From Cichorium intybus (lineage: Eukaryota > Streptophyta > Magnoliopsida > Asterales > Asteraceae): DNA of 64,000 nucleotides. Of the stretch, positions 48,883-61,283 are shown one piece after another. A model generated the notes under the pieces. The model was not told the origin of the DNA, made no database searches, and saw only the letters and a list, made by a program, of their open reading frames with translations. The stretch lies in NCBI GenBank assembly GCA_023525715.1, contig CM042017.1:80627357-80691356 (forward strand), given 5' to 3'. The position numbers were made by a program, and so were the translations under genes. Within the stretch, counting starts at the first letter, position 1. Each line of letters opens with the position of its first letter.

Positions 48883-50632
48883 AATTCTTACCCCCTTCAA
48901 AAGATTCCGTCCTCGGAATCTCTTGAAACAAGTAAGGATATTTCGACCGCATCTCTCCTTCAGCTTCCCAAGTAACATCTGCTCCTTTATGATGTCGCCA
49001 TTGCACTTTTACTAATCCCACTTCTTTATTTCGCAATTTCTTAACTTTCTTTTCTAGAATTTGCTCTTGCATCTCTTGATATCTTAATTTCTCATCTAGT
49101 TGAACTTCAGCTAAGGGTACCCAAGTGGATTGGTCGTACAATGTTTTTCTAAGGTGTGACACATGAAAAACATTGTGGATACCCTGTAATTCCTCTGGAA
49201 GCTTTAGCTTATACGCAACCGCTCCAATTTTCTCCAAAACTTGGAAGGGTCCGATAAAGCGTGGGCTCAATTTACCTCTCTTGCCAAATCGAATTATTTC
49301 CTTCTATGGGGACACTTTCTACATTACCATGTCCCCAACATTGAACTCTAACAGCTTTCTTCTTCTATCTGCATATTGCTTTTGGCGGTTTTGGGCTACC
49401 CGCATATGCTCACGAATGCTTTGTATTTTCTCTTCGGTTTCAGCTATAATTTCTGGTCCCGCCAATGGTTTCTCTCCAGTTTCAGTCCAACAAGTCGGGG
49501 TCCGACACGGTGCACCGTATAAAGCTTCAAAAGGTGCCATCAGTATACTGGAGTGGAAAGTGTTGTTATAGGCAAACTTTACCAAAGGCAGATGATCTTC
49601 CCAACTGCCTCCAAAATCAATGATGCAGGCTCGTAGCATATCTTCAAGTGTTTGTATCGTTCTTTCCGACTGTCCATCCGTCTGGGGATGATACGCAGTA
49701 CTCAATAAAGCTTTTGTACCAAAATGCTTTTGGAAACTTTGCCAGAAATGTGAATTGAACCGATTATCTCTATCAGAAATTATTGAAGTTGGCACTCCAT
49801 GTCGTTTCACAATTTCTTTCGTATATATCTCAGCTAGCTTTGATACTTGATAATCTTCTCGGATTGGAATGAAATGAGCCGACTTTGTTAACCTGTCAAT
49901 AATCACCCATATAGAATCATATCCTCGAGGAGTCCGAGGCAACTTTGTGATGAAATCCATGGTGATCTCATCCCATTTCTTCTTTGGTACTGGCAATGGC
50001 TGCACTGCTCCATAAGGCTTCTGATGATTAGCTTTTACCTGAAGACATGTCAAACAGTTCTCTACAAATCGTCCCACATCTCGCTTCATACCCGGCCACC
50101 AGTAGTACGGTTTTAAGGTATGATACATTCGTGTACTACCAGGGTGAACCGAATATCTAGTACAGTGAGCATCCTCTAGCAATAACTGTCTCGCCTTGCC
50201 ATGTCTCGGAACCCAAACTCGCCCTTGGAAAGTCTTGATTCCTTGTGCATTTTCCACAAGTTTCTCTACATAACCAATCATCCTTTCTTTCTTCAAATAT
50301 TTAGCTTCGACTTGGCATCTACGTATCAACTCTGGTAATCGACTCACAATCCCCATTCGAGCCGATATTACTCGAATAGGCGGCTTTTTACGGCTTAGTG
50401 CATCCGCCACCACATTGGCTTTACCAGGATGGTAAAGTATTTCACAATCATAATCTTTTAGTAGATCCATCCACCGTACTTGCCTCATGTTTAACTCTTT
50501 CTGATCAAACAGGTATTTCAGACTTTTATGATCTGTATAGATCTGAAATCGCACTCCATAAAGATAATGTCGCCAGATCTTTAATGCAAAAATTACTGCC
50601 GCCAACTCTAAATCATGTACTGGGTAAGCTTT
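48878..50632 (-). pseudogene. Chromovirus D RNase H end, integrase and chromodomain
   Basis: Continues from the gag-RT part across the LARD-B insertion. From 50632 it encodes the RNase H end (LELAAVIFALKIWRHYLYG, YTDHKSL), the integrase HHCC finger (H...HPGST...CLTC), a DDE core (FITKLPRT, ISDRDNRF, GQSERTIQTLEDML), a GPF/Y module and a chromodomain (EKKVKKLRNKEVGLVKVQW). Two in-frame TAG codons at 49319-49321 and 49304-49306 break the linker between core and GPF/Y module. The frame runs through the polypurine tract and ends at the LTR edge (48878). The bases before 50632 in the apparent long frame come from LARD-B. Confidence 0.93.
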
Positions 50633-51402
50633 TGAAGGGTTTTCTAGCAAACAATGAACACAAATAATCCTATGGTTCACATGCAACCCTAGAAAGATCT
50701 ATGTTTTCTTCTATGAAGATAATAAACTATAACCTAAAAGCCAACAATAAATTCTAAAGATTAAAACAAGAATTACCAACCTTTGAATCTTGTTCTTGAA
50801 GCTAGCAGCACAAGTGTCCTGCCTCAGATGCAAGTCATACCCACAGCAATGGAGAAGACAGTTCAGCAGAGTTTATCTTGATGTAAATGGCGCAGGTTTT
50901 AGGGTGGCCAGGTGCCTCCTTTTATAGCCTCCAAGGGTTACAGCTGAAACCCTAAGGAGCCTCCAAATGGGCAAGCCTGCTGACCATTTGGACAAGGCTT
51001 TCCTTAACCCTAATTAGGGTTTCGAGATCCTTGTGGTGACACCACAAATCTCGCCACCTTTAACCCCTATCCACTGGCCAGCCTTTTATTCAACTATTGA
51101 ATAATTACAAAACCAGTCCCTGCACTTTTAATTAATTAATTTAATCACTAAATTAAATCCAATTAATTCTTGATTAAATCTCAATTAATTATTATAGTTT
51201 CTAATTAATATATTAACACTTAAATATATTAATAAACCATTTAATTAATTCTATTGATTTATTACACAATTAATAAATCAACCTTTTACTCTACTGAACT
51301 CTATCCTGACCTCCAGCTATGAGGGCAACCCAAATGGACTTTGCTTCAATCAATAAGATAAATATAGTTGTAAAGTCATGGCTTAGACACCTAATCCAAC
51401 AG
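50633..51402 (-). repeat. 3' LTR of LARD-B
   Basis: 770 bp, plus strand TGAAGGGTTTTC...AATCCAACA. One extra A near 51361-51363 compared with the 5' LTR. TATA box at 50926-50920 (minus). Confidence 0.97.
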
Positions 51403-54400
51403 TCTCCCACTTGGATAAGTCTATGACTTTAATTTATCTTCTGATTAATAAACAACCTGCAGCTTCCTAGAAACTGCTGCCGAACTCTGACCTAGTCAGT
51501 TCCGTCCAAAGATAAGTGATCAGATGATCCTCCGTCCAACAAGATATTTTCAGACATGAGACATGGATTGAGATCAATCTCTGTCTGACACACTGTTTCC
51601 CGATTTCCGATTTTGCTTATGACTTTTAGACTTCTAATTGAACGAATCAATTCAGTCCTGGCTGGCCAGCGCTTCAGTCAACTTCAAAATCATCGAGTGG
51701 CCAACAGATATCTGTTTCCCGTCTGGGTCAAGGGACGAATAAGCTTTGACTAATATGTTATATCTTTTACCCGACAAATCACTCACAACAGCACGTTTTA
51801 TAACATCGAGTTACCGATGCGTTTTCGTACTATCAATGAACAACCGCCTTGCAAATTATAACTCATATCTCTCCACTTTAAGACCAAAAGATATTATCGT
51901 CTCAACATTGCTCGTGATATAATCCATGAAGCAATCCATTGAGCGCGGGTTTATCCAATACTCAAATCTCCATTTCCAAGTACTCATGAACGTTGCAGCA
52001 ATCTTATTGCTATGTCTAACTCCTTAGACAATCTACAAACCAATTCATGACAGTCTTCCTTCATACTTACTCCCTAAGAGTATGAACGACTGTGGATGTT
52101 TGAATAATCCAATTATTCAGGAAGTAAACATGCAAAAGCGAAACATAAAATCTGACTGGCAGCTACTCCTGCTAATTACCAAGTCTCCACGAGGTAATCA
52201 CCAAGTCGGATTTATCATAACTATTATCGGTTTCTTATTCTCTTTTAAACTCTCAATTCAAGCCTTTTATATCTATGTCTATGACCTTTTCACTCTTTCT
52301 ATGTATCCAAGTGTCTAACACTTATACACTTTATTGCAGATGATCCTATCGGATACTCTTCCGATGATATCTCAATTTGTCATTTTGTCATTCTGTCATT
52401 TTCTCTCACAACTCCATTCCGGTGATGTGTACTGTGACTGCCCATGGTTCTCGGGTCTTTAGTCTACATGACTACACCCTAAGACAATTTCGAGGTGTCA
52501 TGATGTGCCGGTGAACCACACGCCCTCCATCAGAAACCAACGAAATTCTTTAACCATGAAGTCCTATAGCACCACGTTTTGGTGTAAACAATTACCGATT
52601 TGAAAACCCTTTCAAATCAATCACCCTAATCATTTCCCAATGATTTCTCACGTCTGTTCAAAAATCCATTCAGTATTTTCAGCCAGGCAATATCCTGAAT
52701 CCAACATACAATGCTCTAAGCATTAAGTCATCAGGATATGTTCATAACACTTCTGATTTGTCCAAGAGGCTCGAGGAACCTGATGTAATCTTATTCCAAG
52801 CCCTTTCGGAATCCTAAGATTACCAATAATCCTTGTGTCATGATTTCCGGAAACCATTTCCTTTCGGTGACTCTTTCTTATGCATCTTGAATCCCATCAA
52901 GATCATATTCTCAACGGCTAAGTCAATACTGTCAGTCTCATCTATCTGATAGATGTCTATGAACTACGTGAGCATGCTGCACCTTCTTTGTTTCCTTCAT
53001 GCCAATTCATTACACTTTGCAATGACAGGAAACTCCATTCCTGGGGTTATGCATCTTGAATCTCATCAAGATCATATTGGCAGAATTCTGATCTATCTAA
53101 TAGATGTTCACAACCACCTGAGTATGTTGTATCTCTTAAAGTCTTTCATAGCGAACCGTTTCTTAACACCAAGTCATTACACTTTGTAATGATAAGAGAC
53201 GTTTCCTAGAACCAGTATGTAACCCTCATACAATGATAGCAGATAACAACGATACTCCCACTGGCTTTGACACCGTTATATGACTCTTTCGGACTATTCA
53301 CAAAATCCAAAACTTATGGCACATTTTGCGAAACCGAAATCCAAACCTTTCCGACATATTAAAGGAAATCTTTCAGGCTATTCACAAAATCCAAACCTTT
53401 TGGCCTATTTTGAGAATCCGAATATCCTTTCTTGCGAGATGCCCATGGGACGAATCTCGGGGCCATGTACCTTTCGTAATGGCATGCTCTATGTGAGTCC
53501 ATATTAGTGTGCCGGTAAACCACACACGCTCCACTAACGACTCACACTATGCCACGCAGAATCCTCTCGGATTACATCTTCTATTGAGAGTGCTTCTCTC
53601 AGAATCAGTTGCTTGACTCCAAGTGATGACTCATTCAACCAGATGTTTTGTAAGTACATTTCTATGTTCCCTTCTTTTGATGATTCAATTACTCCCACTG
53701 GTTCCTAGACCAGTTGTAAAGATCAATCAAACTGTCACATAGACTGTGTCTCGCGGTAAGGTTCTCTTATTTGGCAGCAACTGGGCTCACCAATGCTTCT
53801 AGCAGTCGGATTACTTATCCGTACCATCTTTAGTGTTTTACCACTACTCGGTATATCACCCGGATCATAACTCCTTATGATGGTGACAACAACTACTGGT
53901 CAAGCGAAGAGAGGGTATGTCAGGTTTAACAGGAATCTAATTCCTGGTCAAGTCCCAGTGGTGACTAAAGGTTGTTTCACTTGGCTAATTCCTGAACTCG
54001 TTCAGAATTATTCTTACTCCCACTGTTTCCTTAGAACTTGAGTTCTTTCTAAAAGTACTCTTCTTTCAAAGGATAACTGGAGTGGCCAATGAAAAACGAC
54101 ATTGCTGATCAGTTTCAGGCTTGTCATGAGATTCAGACGAATGCTACATGACCCTGGACTTTCTATGTACTAGTGGGATGATCCCAGCTTTACATTTCAG
54201 ACAGTGTCGACATAACCTACTTAGTCTAAGATGTGGTCGGAATATGGCTTCTGCGGTCTGACTGGTTGAATGTTCAATTCATTGAAAAATTAGTCGGAAA
54301 TGTATCCAGTGTATCTTATACACCGAGGATCAAAACTATTTCGATCAATGCTCCATCATCTTCCCTTAGACACATTATAACCATTAGTGTTCTTGGAAGA

Positions 54401-57266
54401 GGATAAACTATGAAACATTTTCTCAGTCTATGTTGTTACTCAGGTTCTGTTGATTTTATGCTTCCTTTGAAATCTTTGAACACTTCAAGGTTCCAATCAA
54501 TCGCTTATTCCGATAAGCGAAGCCATATTTGTCAAACCATTTGGCAAATATCATGAAGCATAACTAATCGTGTTCTGTTCAAATATTCGAGCAATACACA
54601 GTAACTTATGTGTTTGTTGCTCAAAATCTTAATACCTTTACATCTCTATGTAACTTTATGACTTTGTTAATATTGTTCAAGACATACAATCATCACCTGA
54701 CTCCAAGTCAGCTGATTCCAAAATCCTATCCATTGGATCTTTGGGCGATTCCTTTCTTGCCACAATTAATTTTATTAAGCACTCAATTCATCACGTGACT
54801 TTAAGTCAAATGATTCCAAAGTCCTGTCCAACTGGACCTTTGGTTGAAGTGATTCTCATAAAATTCACTTTAACAATCATAAAGAACACAATATATAAGT
54901 CCAATCCCATTGGATGTTTCAACATTCAAGTTATTACCATTTACGTCATCAACACATTCACACAACATTTCGAGGACAATTAAAACAACCATTTTTAAGA
55001 AAAAATTTCATTAAACCAGAATTATCCTCAGAACAATGTACAATGCGAATCTATGTTAAATGTATCTATAAACCAATAACAAGAACAGATATCTAGCTTA
55101 ACTCCAAAAATGCACGAGCTCCATATCTAATCTGAATATGCTCCTGTGCGACAACATCCCGCATCCTACAGAGTCCGTGCATACAGAGCAAATGTGAGAA
55201 ACACATCCTGTATCAAGGAAATGAGGATCAGGTATTCTGAGTTTTAAGATATTACTGAGTCTGCCAAATAGTTTGGCTTTAGAGCATTTTTCCAATCTTT
55301 CTGTGACTGTGTCCCACCTTATGGATTCCCAGTTTGAAACATCGAACAATCGGTCCGGACGATCTGGATCATTTCTTGATGCACCTTAATACTGGACTCA
55401 ATCCTGAAGCAGCTGAATTAATGGAACTATGCTTCTCCATGAACGATTCATATAGAGTCGACATTGAATGCACTTCCACGATTGTCTTATCCGGTTACCC
55501 TTTCTGTTCATCTGGACGAACAGATCAGCGAGTTGAGCTAATGCTTAACTCCCGATCCCAAAGGGAAACCAGTTTTATACTGTTCGCCTATGTATCCCTC
55601 AATCTCGGGAACACGCAAACTGGTGCTACTTCCTTCTAGCTTGCATCTTCAAGCTCTTTGAAGATCCTAGTTCGTTCTCCTTTTTCAACCAGTTCTCGGA
55701 ACCTTTCCTCAACTAGCTGTGCTAACTTATCAGACCCCTGGAATTCTAAATCCCTGCGGAACTCGGGGTTAATGATTAATAGCATAAGGCAACGAACTTC
55801 CTTGGATTCAATAGTCAAGGAGTCATGCTCACAAGCTGTGGTGTGATGCCATGTTTGGGAGCGGACACTCAGTTTGATATGGTTCCCCAGCAAAACTAAG
55901 AACTATTCTCTAATTGCAAAACCGTATCACATAGTTCAGGCCAGTCAGCCTTACCATACTAAATAGGTGCTTTCTGAAGCTCTCAGAAATGGGTGAAGGA
56001 GGAGAAGAAGGAGAAAGACACTTTCTTCAGACATATATAAAATTTGAATTTATTCGTTTAATTAATCCTTTTAAATAATTACCCAATTTATTATTTAACA
56101 AGGCTAGGACCCAAAATACCCCAACTATGCTGTGAAGAGGGATGCCGTAGTCACAACACAGTGGTCATTAAGGTAGATAACTTTTATCAATTTCAGTCTT
56201 ATGAAATTCCTAGATCTCTGAGACTCATTGAACTATTCAATGGCATGTTTAATCTCGGATATGCCCCACCGTTTGTGACTGGGATGCCGAGGATCACAAA
56301 CCGGGTGTGAATAACCATGCAAATTAGCTTGGTACTCTCGGGGTCCATTATCATCTCAAATTGATGTGCCGGTTAACCACACACGCTCCATCAACAATGA
56401 TAACACCCGAGAAACCCATTGCCACTCTTTATGAACCCCCATTGGTGTGCCGGTAACCCACACACGCTCCACCAACGTTTCATAAAGTGCAATGTGCAAT
56501 TTCATGGGTTAGCATCAAATTCACATTTTTTATCCTAAAGTAACTAGATTGGGTTTTGTTCAAGGTTCTAGTACTTTCAATTATAGCATTATACTTTTAA
56601 GAGGCTTAACGGTTCTATCAAACCCGTTCGGCTAACGACACTCGACTGGCCAGGAGAGCGGTGGGTAAGAGTGGATACCCATTAGACTAACATTTTATAG
56701 TCAGTCGCCTTATACCCTCTTTATAGGACAGTTTTGTGAATGAGGCCTACTTGCGGTAAGACTAACCAATTTTCTTATATATAAATAATTAACTTTTAAT
56801 CATAAATATATAAGATATATTTTAATCTTATTAAAATATTTTAGAATTAATTTATTCAGAATTTTCGCTAATTTATTCTAATTTTTCGAAAATTTTAAAT
56901 TAATCCTTTGAGCTGATTTAATTTATCTTTTAATTAACAATTAATTAAATTAATTAAATCTAAGATAGATATTATAAATTAATCAAATTAATTTTCTATC
57001 TAATAACCCTAGTTGGTCGAAATTTGCATGCAAGGCAATTAGGGTTCCAGTTATTCAATTTAGTAAACTACCAAAAATAACAACCAACTAAACAAGGCAA
57101 GCAAATCAAAGGGGAAACAAAGGGTGGCGGCTAGGGTTAGGAAACCCTAGCCTAGATTTCGACCAAAAACCATTCCAAGGAGTGTTTTTCGCAAAAACAC
57201 TCATGACACAAACAATTTATGCAGTTTATATCAATCACAAGAAAACAGCCTACGCTCTGATACCTC
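51403..57266 (-). other. LARD-B internal domain, non-coding
   Basis: 5864 bp without coding signal. It contains internal repeats: four copies of a GTGTGTGGTTNACCGGCAC motif (plus-strand positions about 52503-52530, 53507-53537, 56363-56395, 56443-56476); a duplicated block of about 170 bp starting at 52878 and 53050 (ATCTTGAATCNCATCAAGAT); a duplicated ATTCACAAAATCCAAA block at 53290 and 53380; and a duplicated block with GACTCCAAGTCA at 54697 and 54797. Small frames such as 52082-52318, 54610-54983 and 55636-55893 are not conserved in LARD-A. Confidence 0.85.
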
Positions 57267-58035
57267 TGAAGGGTTTTCTAGCAAACAATGAACACAAATA
57301 ATCCTATGGTTCACATGCAACCCTAGAAAGATCTATGTTTTCTTCTATGAAGATAATAAACTATAACCTAAAAGCCAACAATAAATTCTAAAGATTAAAA
57401 CAAGAATTACCAACCTTTGAATCTTGTTCTTGAAGCTAGCAGCACAAGTGTCCTGCCTCAGATGCAAGTCATACCCACAGCAATGGAGAAGACAGTTCAG
57501 CAGAGTTTATCTTGATGTAAATGGCGCAGGTTTTAGGGTGGCCAGGTGCCTCCTTTTATAGCCTCCAAGGGTTACAGCTGAAACCCTAAGGAGCCTCCAA
57601 ATGGGCAAGCCTGCTGACCATTTGGACAAGGCTTTCCTTAACCCTAATTAGGGTTTCGAGATCCTTGTGGTGACACCACAAATCTCGCCACCTTTAACCC
57701 CTATCCACTGGCCAGCCTTTTATTCAACTATTGAATAATTACAAAACCAGTCCCTGCACTTTTAATTAATTAATTTAATCACTAAATTAAATCCAATTAA
57801 TTCTTGATTAAATCTCAATTAATTATTATAGTTTCTAATTAATATATTAACACTTAAATATATTAATAAACCATTTAATTAATTCTATTGATTTATTACA
57901 CAATTAATAAATCAACCTTTTACTCTACTGAACTCTATCCTGACCTCCAGCTATGAGGGCAACCCAAATGGACTTTGCTTCAATCAATAAGATAAATATA
58001 GTTGTAAAGTCATGGCTTAGACACCTAATCCAACA
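57267..58035 (-). repeat. 5' LTR of LARD-B
   Basis: 769 bp, otherwise identical to the 3' LTR. TATA box at 57560-57554 (minus). Confidence 0.97.
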
Positions 58036-58040
58036 GCTTT

Positions 58041-60914
58041 TTCATGTGGTTTCAGTTGTCGAGAGGCATACGCTATCACTCGTCCTTTTTGCATCAACAC
58101 GCATCCAAGACCACTTAAGGAGGCATCGCTGTAAAGAACAAAATCCTCCCCTCCTTGCGGTAAAGCCAACACTGGAGCCTTGCATAAGCCATCTCGTAGT
58201 TGTTCAAAGGCTGATTGTTGTGCCTCAGTCCAACTAAATTTCTCCGTCTTCTTGGTTAATTTGGTTAAGGGTATAGCTATACGAGAAAAGTTTTCTACAA
58301 ATCTTCGATAATAGCCTGCTAACCCCAAGAAACTACGAACCTCGATTGGACTCTTTGGCAGCTCCCAACTCATTACGGCTTCGATCTTTGTTGGATCTAC
58401 CTTTATACCGTCTTCATTTATCACATGGCCAAGAAATTGAATCTCCCGTAACCAGAACTCGCATTTTGAAAATTTTGCATATAATTTCTCGTCTCGAAGA
58501 AGATCTAGCATTTGTTGTAAATGAAATCTGTGCTCATCTCGACTCTTTGAATAAATCAGGATGTCGTCGATAAACACAATTACGAATTTATCAAGAAAGG
58601 GATGACAAACCCGATTCATCAAATCCATAAAAACGGCTGGAGCATTAGTCAAACCGAACGACATGACTAAGAACTCGTAATGGCCATACCTCGTACGAAA
58701 AGCTGTTTTCGGAATATCAGCTTCTTGTACTCTCAACTGATGATAGCCGGATCTCAAATCAATCTTTGAAAAATACGTGGCCCCATGCAGTTGATCAAAT
58801 AAGTCATCAATCCTCGGCAACGGGTAACGATTCTTTATAGTGATCTTGTTGAGCTCCCGATAATCTATACACATTCTCATAGATCCATCTTTCTTTTTCA
58901 CAAAGAGTATAGGCGCACCCCACGGAGACGAACTCGGACGTATAAACCCAAGTTCCAATAACTCTTGCAACTGTCTCTTTAATTCTTCCATCTCAGATGG
59001 TGCTAATCGATAAGGTGGTCGAGCTATCGGCTTCGCCCCCGGTATGACATCGATCACAAATTCAACTTGTCTACTTGGTGGTACGCCTGGAAGATTTTCG
59101 GGAAATACATCGGGATAATCACAAACAACTTCTATTTCTTCTATTTTGGAATGTTTTGACTTCGCACTAATCACATGTGCCATAATCAATTCACCCCCTC
59201 TTTCTATATATCTCCTAGCCGTGGCAAGTGACGCTATCGATACTTTTCGGGAACGTCGTTCACCTCGTATAAAATTTCGGGAACCACTCGGTGTCTTTAT
59301 GGAAAGTGTTTTCTCATGACAATCCATTTGACCTCTATTATCATCCATCCAATCCATCCCAACTATCACATCAAACTCATGATTAGTGATCGGCTTCAGA
59401 TCTATAGGGTACGCAATCCCATAGATTTCAAGCCGACACTGTTTATAATGACTCTTTACAAAAACACATCTCCCATCTGCTACATCTACTATTATTTTCT
59501 CATATAAATTAACTAATGGAATATCTAGTTTAGAAGCAAAAGACTCTGATATAAAAGACACAGATGCACCCGAATCAAAAAGTACTCTTGTTTGAAAAGA
59601 GTTCAAGCTAAAGATACCTGTGATAACATCGGTCCGATCTCTAGCCTCGTCGACAGTTAATTGAAAAGCTCGTGTTTTCACATGACCACCACCCCTATCT
59701 CTTCGATCATCTCGATCTCGACCTCCTCCTTGGCCAATCTTTTGAAAATCTCTTTGTGGCTCAGATTTCATCTTTGGGCAATTTGGACGAATATGCCCGC
59801 TCTCCCCACAATTGAAACAAACGGGGCGACTCTCGGTACACTGGCGAGCCATATGTCCCGTCTTTCCACACTGGAAACAAACTGATGGAGGGTTTCGGGA
59901 ATCGCATTCTCCCATGTGTTTTCGCCTACACTTCTTACACCATTTCTCTTCATTCTTCTTGGTTTCACCACGGACTTGAGAACTCGTGGTAATGGATCTC
60001 TGAGAAGTATCTACTGCTTTACCTTCCCACTTTCTCTTAAATCCTCCAACTTCTCTTTTGGTTCTTCTCTCCTCCTCCTGTCTTTGCAACTCCCTTTCTC
60101 TCGATCTTGCTGCCTCAGCAACTTGTTGAAAGGTAGAATATCTGGAACTCGGAAAAAACTCTCGGATCTGGGTTTTTAAACCCCACAAGTAGCAATCCAT
60201 CTTACGCTCCTCTGTATCAACTTGATGTTGCGCAAACCTCGCTTTCTCATTGAAGTCCAACGTATATTGTTGCACTGTTCTCGATCCTTGCTGTAATTTC
60301 AGAAATTCCTCTTCTATTCCCTTCATGGCATTATTGGAACATTATTATTCAGTGAACTTCAACTTGAATTGTTCCCAGTTCAATGTATACGCCAAACTCT
60401 CTCCTATCTCCATACACATATTCTCCCACCAAAACTGTGCATCCTCCTTTAACAAGTTTGTTGCAAACTCAACCTTATCCGCCTCGTCACATTTACTGGT
60501 ACGGAACATCTTTTCAACATGTGTTAACCAATTCTTGGCTGCTATGGGATCATCTTTTCCATAGAAATCGTATGGTTTGCACTTTTGGAACACATCATAA
60601 GTGCACTTCCTTGTTTTCTCAGGTACTCTAACTCCACTCGCCTCAGTATACATCTCTCCATGGTCCTCCCTACGCTCAGGCTGGACCAGGGGTTGTCCCG
60701 AAGGACCTCCAGTTGTAGCCTCCGCTTGAGGCTTCAAATAAGTGGGTAATAACTCTTTAAGTGTCTTGTCTACCTCAGCTGCAATCATAGCTTGCATATT
60801 ACTCTATGTCTCGGGAGGTCTCTCTCCCTCGGGTTGATGCTCATTACCCGAATCTCGTGATCCCGATTGATCTCTTGATGGATCACCTCGCTCTTTTTCT
60901 TTTCCAGTGCTCAT
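58041..60914 (-). pseudogene. Chromovirus D gag, protease, RT and RNase H start
   Basis: The minus-strand frame begins at ATG 60914. Gag (YDFYGKDDPIAAKNWLTHVEKMF, then QFWWENM) is followed by three Cys/His clusters, the last two being canonical zinc knuckles (CFQCGKTGHMARQC, CFNCGESGHIRPNC). The protease has DSGAS and GMDW. RT has FVKKKDGSMRM, MSFGLTNAP and FIDD. RNase H opens with SDASLSGLGC and is cut by LARD-B after YASRQLKPHEKA. In-frame stops are TAG 60804-60806 and two adjacent TAA codons at 60345-60347 and 60342-60344, all in gag. No frameshift is needed, so only nonsense changes break this half. Confidence 0.94.
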
Positions 60915-60954
60915 CTTAACTGAAAAAGAAATTTAACTCATTTAGTAATCACCA

Positions 60955-61167
60955 CCATAATACTCAATATGATGTGTAATCAACTCAATTGTATATCACT
61001 ATAATACTCAATATAGTGTATAATCAACTCAATTGTATATCACTATAATACTCAATATAGTGTATAATCAACTCAATTGTATATCACTATAATACTCAAT
61101 ATAGTGTATAATCAACTCAATTGTATATCACTATAATACTCAATATAGTGTATAATCAACTCAATTG
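60955..61167. repeat. 44-bp minisatellite in the D 5' leader
   Basis: Nearly five tandem copies of a 44-bp unit containing CTATAATACTCAATATAGTG. The last four are essentially identical and the first is diverged. It lies between the primer site and gag. Confidence 0.93.
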
Positions 61168-61283
61168 TGATACTCCGCGGAGGATAGCTACTCGGGACTC
61201 TTAGGGACTTTTCAATCACATTGGTTTAAGTCTAAACCCATCTCAAGGTTTAATTCCCTTAAACCAAGGCTCTGATACCAACT

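Larger units (their letters stand above)
50633..58035 (-). mobile_element. LARD-B: very young non-coding LTR element
   Basis: 7403 bp. LTRs at 50633-51402 and 57267-58035 differ by a single A in a run, as I compared them line by line. Target duplication GCTTT at 50628-50632 and 58036-58040 is perfect. The minus strand has an iMet primer site (GGTATCAGAGCG, just left of 57267) and a polypurine tract (AAGTGGGAGACTG, about 51402-51416), of a type I associate with Ty1/copia. The 5.86-kb interior has no frame above about 100 residues and no recognisable domain. Confidence 0.95.

Noticed and set aside
50630..50686. Apparent N-terminus of a 455-residue integrase ORF
   Set aside because: The first codons come from the inserted LARD-B LTR; the true coding sequence continues beyond LARD-B at 58041.
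55098..55893. Small frames of 83-101 residues in LARD-B that might hint at a captured gene
   Set aside because: The homologous stretch of LARD-A does not keep the frames open, and no domain is recognisable.
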